Below are positions 55,564 through 64,000 of a stretch of 64,000 nucleotides of DNA, one piece after another. The notes beneath the pieces were generated by a model. That model was not told the DNA's origin. It searched no databases and saw only the letters and a list, made by a program, of their open reading frames with translations. The DNA is from Lentibacillus sp. Marseille-P4043 (GTDB taxonomy: Bacteria > Bacillota > Bacilli > Bacillales > Amphibacillaceae). Where the stretch lies: positions 519,002 through 583,001 of the forward strand of contig NZ_LT984884.1 of assembly GCF_900258515.1 (NCBI RefSeq), read 5' to 3'. A program made the position numbers and the translations under genes. Position 1 is the first letter of the stretch, and every line of letters starts with the position of its first letter.

Positions 55564-57069
55564 TTGAATGTACTCGTTTCGAAGTTAAAAGAAGTCTTAA
55601 TGGCAGTCCTCCCCATTACCGTTATGGTATTAATTTTAAGTTTTACGCTAACACCTCTTGACATTTCACTATTTACCCGCTTTATTATTGGAGCGATTTT
55701 AATCATTATTGGATTATCTATCTTTTTATTTGGAGTTGACATTGGAATTACTCCAATCGGTCAAGCAATCGGAAAAGCCATTGCGAGGTCAAATAAGATC
55801 TGGATCCTATTAATTGCAGGTTTATTACTGGGCTTTTTTATCTCCATTGCCGAGCCTGATTTACACATCCTTGCCGGACAGGTTGAAATGGTCACGTCAG
55901 GACTGATAACAAAGACAAGTCTTGTTATTGTTGTATCAATCGGAATTGGCTTACTCATTGCTACCGGTCTAACCAGAATCGTCTACAACTTTCCACTATA
56001 CAAGCTATTATCAATCTTGTATCTTATTATTTTTGTACTTGCGATATTTACATCTCCTGAATTTTTAGCTATTTCTTTCGATGCATCCGGAGCCACCACT
56101 GGCGCATTGACCGTACCGTTTATTCTATCACTTGCTTTAGGTATTTCTACATTAAAAAAAGATAGTAAAGCTTCCGAGAAAGACAGTTTCGGATTAGTAG
56201 CCATTGCTTCAACAGGAGCCATCATAACCGTAATGATTATGAATATCATTATGCAAACGGATAAAATGACCGGGAGTCTGGAAGAAACGAATACGGATGC
56301 AAACTCGATAATCAGCCCTTTTCTACATGAATTTCCAACCATCACCACTGAAATTATTGTAGCTTTGTTACCGATCTTAATAATTTTCCTTGTATTTCAG
56401 AAAAAATCATTTAAAATGACAGGGAAGGAAGTCAAAAGAATTTTAGTAGGACTGTTCTTAACATTTATTGGACTTGTCTTGTTTCTAGTTGGCGTAAACG
56501 CTGGATTTATGGACGTTGGAAGTACAGTAGGATATGCGTTAGCATCCATGGATAATAAAGCATATATTATTGTTATTGCCTTTGTTTTAGGTATCGTTAC
56601 GATATTAGCTGAACCGGCAGTACATGTCCTTACTGATCAGATAGAAGATGTCACGAGCGGCTATGTGAAGGCGAAGGTTGTTTTAGGAACCCTTTCCATT
56701 GGGGTTGGTATAGCAGTTCTTTTATCAATACTGCGAGTACTCATACCTGAACTTCAACTATGGCATTACCTGCTGCCTGGATATATAATTGCTATTGCAT
56801 TGACCTATTTCGCACCAAAATTGTTTGTCGGGATTGCCTTTGATTCAGGTGGTGTTGCCTCCGGTCCAATGACTGCAACGTTTATATTGGCATTTATCCA
56901 GGGTGCTGCCGAAGCGATATCAAGTGCTGATGTATTAGTGGATGGGTTTGGTATGATTGCATTGGTAGCAATGACACCATTAATTGCCTTGCAGGTATTA
57001 GGTCTTGTTTTTAAATTAAAATCCAAAAAAGGAAAAGGAGGAGTAAAGCGAAATGTCGAGCAGCAATAA
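55564..57069 (+). CDS. DUF1538 membrane protein, two repeated halves
   Basis: 501 residues, about twelve to fourteen membrane segments in two homologous halves. The repeats show in SIAEPDLHILAGQVEMVTSG against ILAEPAVHVLTDQIEDVTSG, and ISFDASGATTGALTVPFIL against IAFDSGGVASGPMTATFIL. The paired inverted-looking halves with acidic/serine-glycine motifs suggest a transporter. Substrate unknown. TTG 55564 behind AAAGGAATGA. It overlaps the PII-type regulator by 17 bp, so the two proteins very likely work together. Confidence 0.85.
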   Translation: MNVLVSKLKEVLMAVLPITVMVLILSFTLTPLDISLFTRFIIGAILIIIGLSIFLFGVDIGITPIGQAIGKAIARSNKIWILLIAGLLLGFFISIAEPDLHILAGQVEMVTSGLITKTSLVIVVSIGIGLLIATGLTRIVYNFPLYKLLSILYLIIFVLAIFTSPEFLAISFDASGATTGALTVPFILSLALGISTLKKDSKASEKDSFGLVAIASTGAIITVMIMNIIMQTDKMTGSLEETNTDANSIISPFLHEFPTITTEIIVALLPILIIFLVFQKKSFKMTGKEVKRILVGLFLTFIGLVLFLVGVNAGFMDVGSTVGYALASMDNKAYIIVIAFVLGIVTILAEPAVHVLTDQIEDVTSGYVKAKVVLGTLSIGVGIAVLLSILRVLIPELQLWHYLLPGYIIAIALTYFAPKLFVGIAFDSGGVASGPMTATFILAFIQGAAEAISSADVLVDGFGMIALVAMTPLIALQVLGLVFKLKSKKGKGGVKRNVEQQ

Positions 57070-57718
57070 AATGGATCTTGAATTAGTTTGCATTATCGTA
57101 AACGCTGGACTGGGAAGTAAAATCATGCAAACTGCTAAAAAGCATGGTATTTCAGGGGGGACTGTTTTAGTTGGAAAAGGGACTATCAATAGTCGAATCC
57201 TTGATAAGATGGGACTGGCGAATGTTAAAAAAGAAGTTATTTTAATGGGATCCAATAAAACGACTGCCAGTCAGGCGCTTGAAAAATTAGATGCGAAATT
57301 TAAATTCTCAAAGCCAAATCGCGGCATAGCCTTTACTACCTCAATCAATCAAATACTTGGTGCAAGCAGTTTTAAAAGCGATCGTATGAAAGAAAGCGGA
57401 GGTGCAGAAGAAAAAATGTATCATGCTATTACGGTGATTATAGAAAAAGGAAATGCAGAGGATGTCATCGATGCAGCCACTGAAGCTGGCTCAAAAGGCG
57501 GTACAATTATCAATGCAAGAGGTTCAGGAATCCATGAAACTAGTAAAGTCTTTTCGATGGAAATCGAACCAGAGAAAGAGATTGTATTGATTCTATCAGA
57601 GAAGAAAAGCACCGATGCTATTGTTTCTTCCATCAATAAAAAACTCAATATAGATGAACCAGGTAATGGAATCATTTTCATTCAAGATATCAATGAAACA
57701 TACGGGGTGTATAAGTGA
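57053..57718 (+). CDS. PII-like protein with two fused GlnB-type domains
   Basis: 221 residues, twice the normal PII length. Domain 1 (about 8-105) starts ELVCIIVNAGLGSKIMQTAK and ends at NRGIAFTTSINQILG; domain 2 (about 120-221) starts YHAITVIIEKGNAEDVIDAA and has GSKGGTIINARGSG and GIIFIQDINETYGV. The classic T-loop tyrosine of GlnB/GlnK is not apparent. RBS AAAAGGAGGAG lies in the 3' end of the DUF1538 gene. By analogy with GlnK-AmtB, it may gate the DUF1538 transporter. Confidence 0.8.
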   Translation: MSSSNKMDLELVCIIVNAGLGSKIMQTAKKHGISGGTVLVGKGTINSRILDKMGLANVKKEVILMGSNKTTASQALEKLDAKFKFSKPNRGIAFTTSINQILGASSFKSDRMKESGGAEEKMYHAITVIIEKGNAEDVIDAATEAGSKGGTIINARGSGIHETSKVFSMEIEPEKEIVLILSEKKSTDAIVSSINKKLNIDEPGNGIIFIQDINETYGVYK

Positions 57719-57785
57719 TTGGTTTTTGTGTAGCAGCATCCCATTTTTGCTTCCAGCTATGAGATTCGTTAATTTCAATACTTTT

Positions 57786-57818
57786 AAAAGGGCGTTTCTA
57801 TTTGGAAATGCCTTTTTT
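57786..57818 (+). terminator. Terminator of the DUF1538-PII operon
   Basis: GGCGTTTC with GGAAATGCC (one G-T), flanked by A-run and TTTTTT. Confidence 0.65.
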
Positions 57819-57903
57819 GGGATACGATGGGCCTCCTGTTTCTGCCCAGGGGTTGATGCTTTTTCCAGATAATATTTAAATCAGCCTCTAGTCGGAGGTT
57901 TAA

Positions 57904-57935
57904 AGATCTGGTTTTCATAACAGAAAACCAGATCT
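57904..57935 (-). terminator. Terminator of the copper operon
   Basis: A perfect 13-bp stem, AGATCTGGTTTTC with GAAAACCAGATCT, just after copZ. Confidence 0.88.
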
Positions 57936-57947
57936 TCATTCTTATAT

Positions 57948-58151
57948 TTAGGCAATATCATAGCCTTGTTCTTCAATAGCTTCTTTCATGGCATCAACAT
58001 TTACTTTTGATTCATCAAAAGTAACATCTACTTTACCAGCTTCTAAATTAACTTCAGCTGCTGATACACCATCCAATTTGTTTAATGCACCTTCAACTGA
58101 CATTTTGCAATGACCACATGACATGCCTTGTACATTTAATGTTTTCTCCAT
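57948..58151 (-). CDS. copZ: Copper chaperone CopZ
   Basis: 67 residues, one heavy-metal-associated domain. Copper site GMSCGHC near the N-terminus; βαββαβ pattern with GKVDVTFDESKV. Delivers Cu(I) to CopA or to CsoR. 84 bp behind copA, in the csoR-copA-copZ operon. Confidence 0.95.
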   Translation of the reverse strand: MEKTLNVQGMSCGHCKMSVEGALNKLDGVSAAEVNLEAGKVDVTFDESKVNVDAMKEAIEEQGYDIA

Positions 58152-58235
58152 GACTTTTTCACCTCCTTTAAAGTTATATAAAACGAAACTTCAAACAGTG
58201 GGGTTATTACTGCACGTTACCTGTGGGAGAAAAAA

Positions 58236-60620
58236 TTATATCTTCACTCTTTTTAAGCGAAGAGAGTTAGAAACAACACTTACCGAACTTAATGCCATTG
58301 CTGCACCAGCAACCCACGGTGCAAGTAATCCGACTGCTGCAACCGGGATTCCCGCTGTATTGTAGCCGAATGCCCAGAAGAGGTTTTGACGGATATTTTT
58401 AATCGTTGCATGACTGATTTTGATTGCTTTCGGTATGAGCAATAGTTCACCGCCAAGAATCGTAAGGTCAGCAGCTTCAATTGCCACTTCTGTACCAGTT
58501 CCAATGGCAATTCCAATATCTGCAGTAACCAACGCAGGTGCATCGTTCACACCATCACCAACCATCGCTACCTTTTTACCCTTGACCTGAATTTCTTTGA
58601 CTTTATCCGCTTTTTCTTCAGGCAACACTTGAGCAATCACATGGTCGATTCCTACTTGTTTTGCAATAGCTTGAGCCGTTCTTTCGTTATCCCCTGTTAA
58701 CATGATCACTTCTAAGCCTTGTTCCTGTAACTCTTTAATTGCTTGTGGTGCTGTTTCTTTAATGGTATCTGCAACCGCAACAATTCCACGATACTTTCCA
58801 TCAATAGCAATCAACATCGCTGTTTTGCCATAGTTTTCAAATTCAACTAATTTCGCTTCGTTAGCACCAATATCAATTTGATGATCATTCATTAATTTTC
58901 TATTTCCAACAAGAACGTGTTTTCCAGAAATCTTAGTTTCAATACCATGACCAGGTACCGCATCAAATTCATCGACTTCCACAAAATCAATAGCATTCTT
59001 TGTTGCATATTCCACAATAGCTCCTGCAAGTGGATGTTCCGATCCTTTTTCTGCACTAGCTAACAATCGTAATGTTTCTTCATCACCAGAAAAGTCTGTT
59101 ACTTCCGGTTTTCCTTTTGTGATGGTTCCTGTTTTATCTAGAACAATGGCATCTAACTGATGCGTTCTTTCTAGATGTTCTCCACCCTTAAAAAGAATTC
59201 CGTTCTCTGCAGCCTTTCCTGTACCAACCATAATGGATGTTGGTGTTGCCAGCCCTAACGCACATGGACAGGCAATAACAAGTACAGCAATTGCTGCAAC
59301 TAAGGCAGGTTCAAATTCTCCAGGCTGGACAAATGAAATCCAAATGATAAATGTTAGAATCGCAATGCCAACAACAATCGGTACGAAATAACCTGAAATA
59401 ACATCCGCTAAACGTTGAATGGGCGCTTTTGATCCTTGAGCTTCTTCCACCACTTTGATAATCGATGCAAGCGCAGTATCTTTCCCTACTTTAGTTGCTT
59501 CGATTTCAATCGAACCATTTTTATTTATCGTTGAACCGATTAAGCTAGCATCTACATCTTTCTCAATCGGAATGGATTCACCGGTTATCATCGATTCATC
59601 AACAGATGTTTTTCCTTTTACAAGCCTACCATCTACAGGTATTTTTTCGCCTGGTTTTATAACCAATCGATCACCAACAACGACTTCGCTTGCAGGAATC
59701 ATAACCTCCGCTCCATCTCTAATAACACGAGCCTCTTTTGCTTGTAAATTAAGTAAAGAAGATAGTGCATTTGTTGTCTGGTTTTTTGCTCTGGCTTCCA
59801 AATACTTACCAAATAAAATTAATGTGATTAATACAGCACTTGTTTCAAAGTATAAATGTGGCATATATTCAGGATTGCCAATTGTCTTAAGTGCTTCATA
59901 TAAACTATAAAAATAAGCAGCACTTGTACCTAATGCAACAAGCACATCCATGTTCGCTCCACCATTGCGAAGGTTCTTATAGGCACCAACATAAAATTGC
60001 CATCCGATAATAAATTGTACGGGCGTTGCCAAAGCAAATTGGAACCACGGATTCATGAATATATCCGGTAGATTCATGCCAAATAAATGAACCAACATGG
60101 TTATTAATAGCGGCGCAGCCAACACAGCTGCAATAATTAACTTCGTCTTCTTGTGTAGTAGTTCTTTTTCTTTATGTGTTTGCTTTTCCGCTGCCTCTGC
60201 TTTCGGTTTCGCATCATAACCCACATTTTTGATTTTATCAATTATTGCTTTGATATCTGTGAGTCCTGGGTTATATTCTATAGCTGCAGTTTCTGTTGTT
60301 AAGTTTACTGCTGCGTTCTTTACCCCTTCTTGCTTATTCAATACCTTTTCAATACGGGTCGAACATGCAGCACAGGTCATTCCCAAAACATCTAATTCTG
60401 CTTTTTCCATTAAAACCCCGTAGCCGACATTTTCAATTTTCTTCGTAATATCTTCAATGGAATTTTTTTCTGAATCATAGTCTACCGTTGCCTTTTCTGT
60501 CGTTAAATTAACTTGCGCTTCCACACCGTCCATTTTATTTAAAGTTTTTTCAATACGACTGGAACATGCAGCACAGGTCATTCCTGTTACACCAAGTGTT
60601 GCATGATTTGTTTCACTCAC
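58236..60620 (-). CDS. copA: Copper-exporting P1B-type ATPase
   Basis: 794 residues. Two N-terminal HMA domains each with GMTCAACS (residues ~12-18 and ~80-86), eight membrane helices, the transport motif [12 protein letters not shown], phosphorylation site [14 protein letters not shown]-binding HPLAGAI, hinge [12 protein letters not shown], and C-terminal helix residues YNTAG and [15 protein letters not shown]. Exports Cu(I). GTG 60620 with AAGGGGGGAG. Second gene of the csoR operon. Confidence 0.96.
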   Translation of the reverse strand: MSETNHATLGVTGMTCAACSSRIEKTLNKMDGVEAQVNLTTEKATVDYDSEKNSIEDITKKIENVGYGVLMEKAELDVLGMTCAACSTRIEKVLNKQEGVKNAAVNLTTETAAIEYNPGLTDIKAIIDKIKNVGYDAKPKAEAAEKQTHKEKELLHKKTKLIIAAVLAAPLLITMLVHLFGMNLPDIFMNPWFQFALATPVQFIIGWQFYVGAYKNLRNGGANMDVLVALGTSAAYFYSLYEALKTIGNPEYMPHLYFETSAVLITLILFGKYLEARAKNQTTNALSSLLNLQAKEARVIRDGAEVMIPASEVVVGDRLVIKPGEKIPVDGRLVKGKTSVDESMITGESIPIEKDVDASLIGSTINKNGSIEIEATKVGKDTALASIIKVVEEAQGSKAPIQRLADVISGYFVPIVVGIAILTFIIWISFVQPGEFEPALVAAIAVLVIACPCALGLATPTSIMVGTGKAAENGILFKGGEHLERTHQLDAIVLDKTGTITKGKPEVTDFSGDEETLRLLASAEKGSEHPLAGAIVEYATKNAIDFVEVDEFDAVPGHGIETKISGKHVLVGNRKLMNDHQIDIGANEAKLVEFENYGKTAMLIAIDGKYRGIVAVADTIKETAPQAIKELQEQGLEVIMLTGDNERTAQAIAKQVGIDHVIAQVLPEEKADKVKEIQVKGKKVAMVGDGVNDAPALVTADIGIAIGTGTEVAIEAADLTILGGELLLIPKAIKISHATIKNIRQNLFWAFGYNTAGIPVAAVGLLAPWVAGAAMALSSVSVVSNSLRLKRVKI

Positions 60621-60633
60621 AATGGCTCCCCCC

Positions 60634-60945
60634 TTACTTAGAAAATTGCTTCAATACACTCATTAATTCCTCAATCGTTTCATTACCTTCACCTTGTTTA
60701 ATCGCGTCACTGACACAATGGTTGATATGTCGTTCTGTGACAGAGAAGCCTACATTTTTTAATGCGGATTGAATGGCGCTAATTTGTACTAAAATATCTA
60801 CACAATAGCGATCATCTTCCACCATTTTTTGTATGCCACGAACTTGGCCTTCTATACGTTTTAAACGGTTAATGACCTTTTGTTTTTCATCTTTTGTTCT
60901 TGGTTTACTTGGGTGATCATGTAAGAATTTATCCAAATGAATCAC
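60634..60945 (-). CDS. csoR: Copper-sensing repressor CsoR
   Basis: 103 residues, all-helical DUF156 fold. [28 protein letters not shown] has the first cysteine, and [11 protein letters not shown] the His and second Cys, making the C-H-C Cu(I) site. Derepresses the operon when Cu(I) binds. The promoter upstream has a matching operator. 13 bp before copA. Confidence 0.94.
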   Translation of the reverse strand: MIHLDKFLHDHPSKPRTKDEKQKVINRLKRIEGQVRGIQKMVEDDRYCVDILVQISAIQSALKNVGFSVTERHINHCVSDAIKQGEGNETIEELMSVLKQFSK

Positions 60946-60964
60946 TTCCTTTTCTTTTATACCT

Positions 60965-60995
60965 ATACCATACCCCTATATGGTATTGTTGTCAA
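60965..60995 (-). promoter_or_regulatory. CsoR operator overlapping the copper-operon promoter
   Basis: On the minus strand, consensus TTGACA (60995-60990), 17-bp spacer, TATGGT (60972-60967). The inverted repeat ATACCATA/TATGGTAT around a CCCC core (60965-60986) covers the -10 and fits known CsoR sites of the TACCCCTATGGGTA type. Confidence 0.75.
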
Positions 60996-61045
60996 CAAAT
61001 AACTTCCTATTTTATAAAACATCTTGGAGTTTTTAATACTGAAAT

Positions 61046-61087
61046 AAAAATAACCTCCTAAGGCATCTTACCCACAGAGGTTATTTT
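61046..61087 (-). terminator. Terminator downstream of the DHA2 exporter
   Basis: AAAAATAACCTC (61046-61057) with GAGGTTATTTT (61077-61087), then T-rich DNA on the minus strand. The rest of 60996-61307 shows no gene. Confidence 0.65.
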
Positions 61088-61307
61088 AATCAAACTTTAT
61101 TATAAATCATCAATCTATTTACAAAATATCAATCTTTATTTTAAATCGACAAAACTTTATACTTTTGAATAAAGTTTTAATCCAGAGAGATGTATTGGCC
61201 CAATAAAAATCTCCTTTTGACGTCATCCTCTGGTTTCAAACTTTACCGAGTATTTCTATTCACAGCGAAGAATATCTTCATGAAAAAATCGAGTAACATT
61301 TCACTTC

Positions 61308-62732
61308 TTAACGGTTTTTTAGACCCACTGACTTGTCTGCTTCCTCCGGAGGGTAGGTTTTCTTTATAAAAAAGGATAAAATAACCGCAACAAAAGAAAG
61401 AACAGTGATCACCATGAAGGCAACATTCACGCCATGTATCATCGGCTTTAAAATCGCTGGATCCTGCTTTGCCGCTTCTCCTGTCGTGGTCATGACGGTT
61501 ACAATAATCGCTGTTCCAATTGAAGCAGAGACCTGGCGCATCGTATTATTCATCGCTGTCCCATGTGCGATTAACCGCTTTGGCAATTGATTTAATCCAG
61601 CCGTTGTCACGGGCATCATCACCATCGACAATCCAAACATTCGGATCGAATAATAAATAGTCAGATAAGCAAACGAAGTAGAAGTCGTCAGGGTTGCAAA
61701 TGGCAGCGTCGTGACAGCCATGATGGTTAATCCCGTAATTGCCAACCATTTAGCACCAATTTTATCAAAAATACGCCCTGTGATCGGTGACATCAACCCC
61801 ATGACAAGTGCCCCAGGTAAAATGGCCAATCCAGACTCCATCGCTGTAAAGTCCCGCATATTTTGCATATAAAGCGGGATCAATGTTTCAATCCCAATGA
61901 GACCCATAAATGCGAGCATCCCGATACCAGTCGTCAATGTGAAAATAAAATATTTAAATACCCTGAATTCCAGCATCGGATGGTCAAGCCGCAGCTGCCT
62001 TACAATAAACAGAACCAAAGCAATCACACCTGTTGTTAAGGTAAGAATGGTCACAAAATTTCCCCAGCCGAAATTTCCTGCACAGGTAAAGCCATAAAGC
62101 AGTCCGCCGAACCCAAATGAGGATAGAATAATTGATAAGATATCGACTTTCGGACGGGTCAGTTCTGTAACATTTTTCATGGCACGCACAGCAAGACCAA
62201 TCAGCAAAAGGGCAATAGGCAAAATGACAAAGAACATAACACGCCAAGAATAGGCATTGATGAGCCATCCGGACAGGGCAGGCCCAATAGCTGGAGCAAA
62301 CTGGATAACGAGGCCTACCAGTCCCATTGCTGCACCACGCTTATGAATCGGATAAATTAACAAAAAGACAGTTTGCATTAGTGGCATCATAATTCCAGCA
62401 CCCGCTGACTGCACAATCCGTCCAAGTAACAGAACACCAAAGTTTGGCGCAACCCCTGCAATCAACGTTCCAAAGGCAAAAATGCTCATTGCAGAAATAA
62501 AGAGCTGCCGTGTTGTAAAGCGTTCAATTAAGAAGGCTGTAACGGGGATCATCACACCATTAACGAGCATAAAAACGGTTGTTAACCACTGGCCTGTATT
62601 CGCGCTGATATGCATTTCTTTCATAATTGGAGGAATCGCCGTAATCATCGTCGTCTGGTTTAGAATTGAAATAAATGCTCCTGCCAATAGCAAGGCAACA
62701 ATTGTCTTTCTGTTATATGTTTGGGATGTCAT
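61308..62732 (-). CDS. DHA2-family multidrug MFS transporter (LmrB/EmrB type)
   Basis: 474 residues, 14 hydrophobic segments. Motif D1-like LNQTTMITAIPPIMKEM in TM1, motif C-like GPALSGWLINAYSWRVMFFVILP in TM5. Exports lipophilic drugs by proton antiport; substrate unknown. No adjacent regulator. Start ATG 62732 has AGGTAGGTATG upstream. Confidence 0.88.
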   Translation of the reverse strand: MTSQTYNRKTIVALLLAGAFISILNQTTMITAIPPIMKEMHISANTGQWLTTVFMLVNGVMIPVTAFLIERFTTRQLFISAMSIFAFGTLIAGVAPNFGVLLLGRIVQSAGAGIMMPLMQTVFLLIYPIHKRGAAMGLVGLVIQFAPAIGPALSGWLINAYSWRVMFFVILPIALLLIGLAVRAMKNVTELTRPKVDILSIILSSFGFGGLLYGFTCAGNFGWGNFVTILTLTTGVIALVLFIVRQLRLDHPMLEFRVFKYFIFTLTTGIGMLAFMGLIGIETLIPLYMQNMRDFTAMESGLAILPGALVMGLMSPITGRIFDKIGAKWLAITGLTIMAVTTLPFATLTTSTSFAYLTIYYSIRMFGLSMVMMPVTTAGLNQLPKRLIAHGTAMNNTMRQVSASIGTAIIVTVMTTTGEAAKQDPAILKPMIHGVNVAFMVITVLSFVAVILSFFIKKTYPPEEADKSVGLKNR

Positions 62733-62938
62733 TCATACCTACCTCATTCTTTCTATAATTAAAAATATTTTATTATGGCAATTTGTCTATCATAACCTGT
62801 TTGTTATCCATTTGAAAGCAAGGAGCATCGTTTTCCAATTTTTTAATAAGTAAGGTGTCTTAAGCCTGAGTGTGTTTGGTGTTGCTAAATAAAGTTTAAA
62901 TAAAATCCAACTTTAAGCCTTATACCAGCAGTAATTAA
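62733..62938. other. Intergenic stretch without recognised gene
   Basis: AT-rich; holds the upstream region of the exporter. Nothing else recognised. Confidence 0.4.
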
Positions 62939-62982
62939 AAAACCATTATTTTGAAAGAAAGATTAATCAAAATAATGGTTTT
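62939..62982. terminator. Perfect hairpin, terminator-like, near the IS1380 element
   Basis: AAAACCATTATTTTGA (62939-62954) with TCAAAATAATGGTTTT (62967-62982). It may stop read-through into or out of the insertion sequence; no adjacent gene ends here. Confidence 0.6.
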
Positions 62983-63187
62983 CTGTTTGATTAAACAATA
63001 ATTTTTTATAATAGAATGAATTTCATAATTACTCCTGAATTATTCATAGAAATTTTTTGATCACTTAATAATACTTGTCTAACAAGTAATTCAGCCAAAT
63101 TGTTCATGCATCAAATAAATGAAAAAAGAATCCATTTCTGCTAGAGTTAAAAGTACGACCAAATAACCTACAGAAAGGATTCTTATA

Positions 63188-64000
63188 ATGGCTACTTTAC
63201 CGCAATTAACACTAGATTTCAATCGTCAAATTAAATTATCAAATGATGGAGGTTCCCTATCTTCTGATACGGGCGAATTCCTTTTTAGGGAATTCGATGA
63301 AAAAGTGGAATTCTCTCAGACCCTTGCTAAACATCTCCATTTAAATGATGATAGAAAATACTATTTTCATTCGAATGAAAATTTACTCCGTCAAAAGATT
63401 TATCAAAACATTGCTGGTTATGATGAGGATGACGATGCTGATCAACTGACGAATGATCCTGTTTTCACAAAAATCATTGGTACAAATTCTTTGGCATCTC
63501 AACCAAGTTTATCTCGCTTTTACACTCGATTTGATGAAAAGTCCATTGAACAATTAAATCAAGCGAATCAAGAAATTTTAGATAAAATGCATCAATCTCG
63601 AGAATCAAAAGCACTCATCATTGACCTAGACTCAACTCATGCAGATACGTATGGTGAACAGGAATCCGCATCTTATAATACCCATTATGGGACAGTAGGT
63701 TTCCACCCATTGGTTGCTTTTGACGGCATAACACGCGATTTTCTAAAAGCTAAACTACGACCAGGAAATGTTTATACTTCCAATGGTGTTGTAGATTTTG
63801 TGAAACCATTAATCAAGCACTACAATGATAAATACCCAGAAACCATACCATTCTTACGTGGGGACAGTGGCTTTGCCGTCCCAGCTTTGTATGACTTATG
63901 TAAAAAAGAGTCCGTTTATTACGTCATTCGTCTGAAATCCAATGCCATTTTGCAGCGACTTGCAGATGAACTTCATCCTTCAACTGTGCCGTCTGATGTT
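63188..64000 (+). CDS. IS1380-family transposase (C-terminus beyond window)
   Basis: 271 codons to the window edge without stop. N-terminal LPQLTLDFNRQIKLSNDGG and SDTGEFLFREF are typical of IS1380 transposases. The DDE core shows the first Asp in LIIDLDSTHADTYGEQESA and the second in FLRGDSGFAVPALYD; the last acidic residue lies outside. RBS AGAAAGGAT. The left end of the element should lie between about 63050 and 63150, but with no right end visible I cannot define the terminal repeat. Confidence 0.9.
   Translation, partial: MATLPQLTLDFNRQIKLSNDGGSLSSDTGEFLFREFDEKVEFSQTLAKHLHLNDDRKYYFHSNENLLRQKIYQNIAGYDEDDDADQLTNDPVFTKIIGTNSLASQPSLSRFYTRFDEKSIEQLNQANQEILDKMHQSRESKALIIDLDSTHADTYGEQESASYNTHYGTVGFHPLVAFDGITRDFLKAKLRPGNVYTSNGVVDFVKPLIKHYNDKYPETIPFLRGDSGFAVPALYDLCKKESVYYVIRLKSNAILQRLADELHPSTVPSDV

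Overview
The window looks like chromosomal DNA of a low-GC, probably halophilic or halotolerant Bacillaceae (Virgibacillus, Oceanobacillus or Lentibacillus type). The grounds are strong Shine-Dalgarno sites with frequent GTG and TTG starts, the hom-thrC-thrB order, Bacillus-type families (CvfC, YaaH/SleL, YkhA, UPF0182, EcsC, CsoR-CopA-CopZ) and GC-rich dispersed intergenic repeats. I saw no rRNA, tRNA, prophage or CRISPR array.

Layout. 0-4.5 kb: a GntR(YtrA)-controlled membrane gene cut by the window edge, a chemotaxis receptor, a PbuE-like exporter and a 20-bp tandem array. 4.5-7.8 kb: threonine operon. 7.9-15 kb: rRNA methyltransferase, TetR with an MMPL exporter, a ClC transporter, CvfC. 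15-19.3 kb: structured repeats, a GNAT enzyme, two unannotated tiny membrane peptides with toxin-mRNA-like structure, YaiI, a thioesterase downstream of an orphan cobalamin riboswitch, and a large dispersed element. 19.3-29.3 kb: ArsR/MFS pair with a 34-bp operator palindrome, a LysM/GH18 spore hydrolase, an acetolactate-synthase-like gene with a broken aldehyde dehydrogenase, CDGSH protein, a Mn riboswitch with a TerC exporter, PlsC, a preQ1 riboswitch with QueT, and a broken Rpn nuclease. 29.4-36.5 kb: M20 amidohydrolase, a 21-bp tandem array, CatE-like dioxygenase, DUF3891, HesB-like protein, EcsC pseudogene, arginase-family protein and a MITE-like composite element with terminal inverted repeats and a 5-bp target duplication. 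36.5-45 kb: DUF3298 protein, a GntR regulator sharing an exact 16-bp site with brnQ, pyridoxine kinase, UPF0182, catalase. 45-54.3 kb: YtxH, luciferase-like oxidoreductase, secreted nucleotidase, DUF72, BrkB, RluA, a decayed copZ/copA copy and two small membrane proteins. 54.4-64 kb: a gene remnant, a truncated repeat, a solitary integrase, a DUF1538 transporter overlapping a double-PII regulator, the csoR-copA-copZ copper operon, a DHA2 exporter and an IS1380-type transposase running off the end.

Threonine synthesis, copper efflux, Mn export, queuosine-precursor uptake and branched-chain amino-acid uptake each have their own visible control element. Several loci are decaying: ALDH, EcsC, Rpn, the second copper locus, the stranded B12 riboswitch and a fragment at 54.4 kb. 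Decay and dispersed repeats often lie close together. The best candidates for something undescribed are the paired small membrane peptides at 16.8-17.2 kb, the DUF1538/double-PII module, the orphan B12 riboswitch and the MITE-like repeat family.
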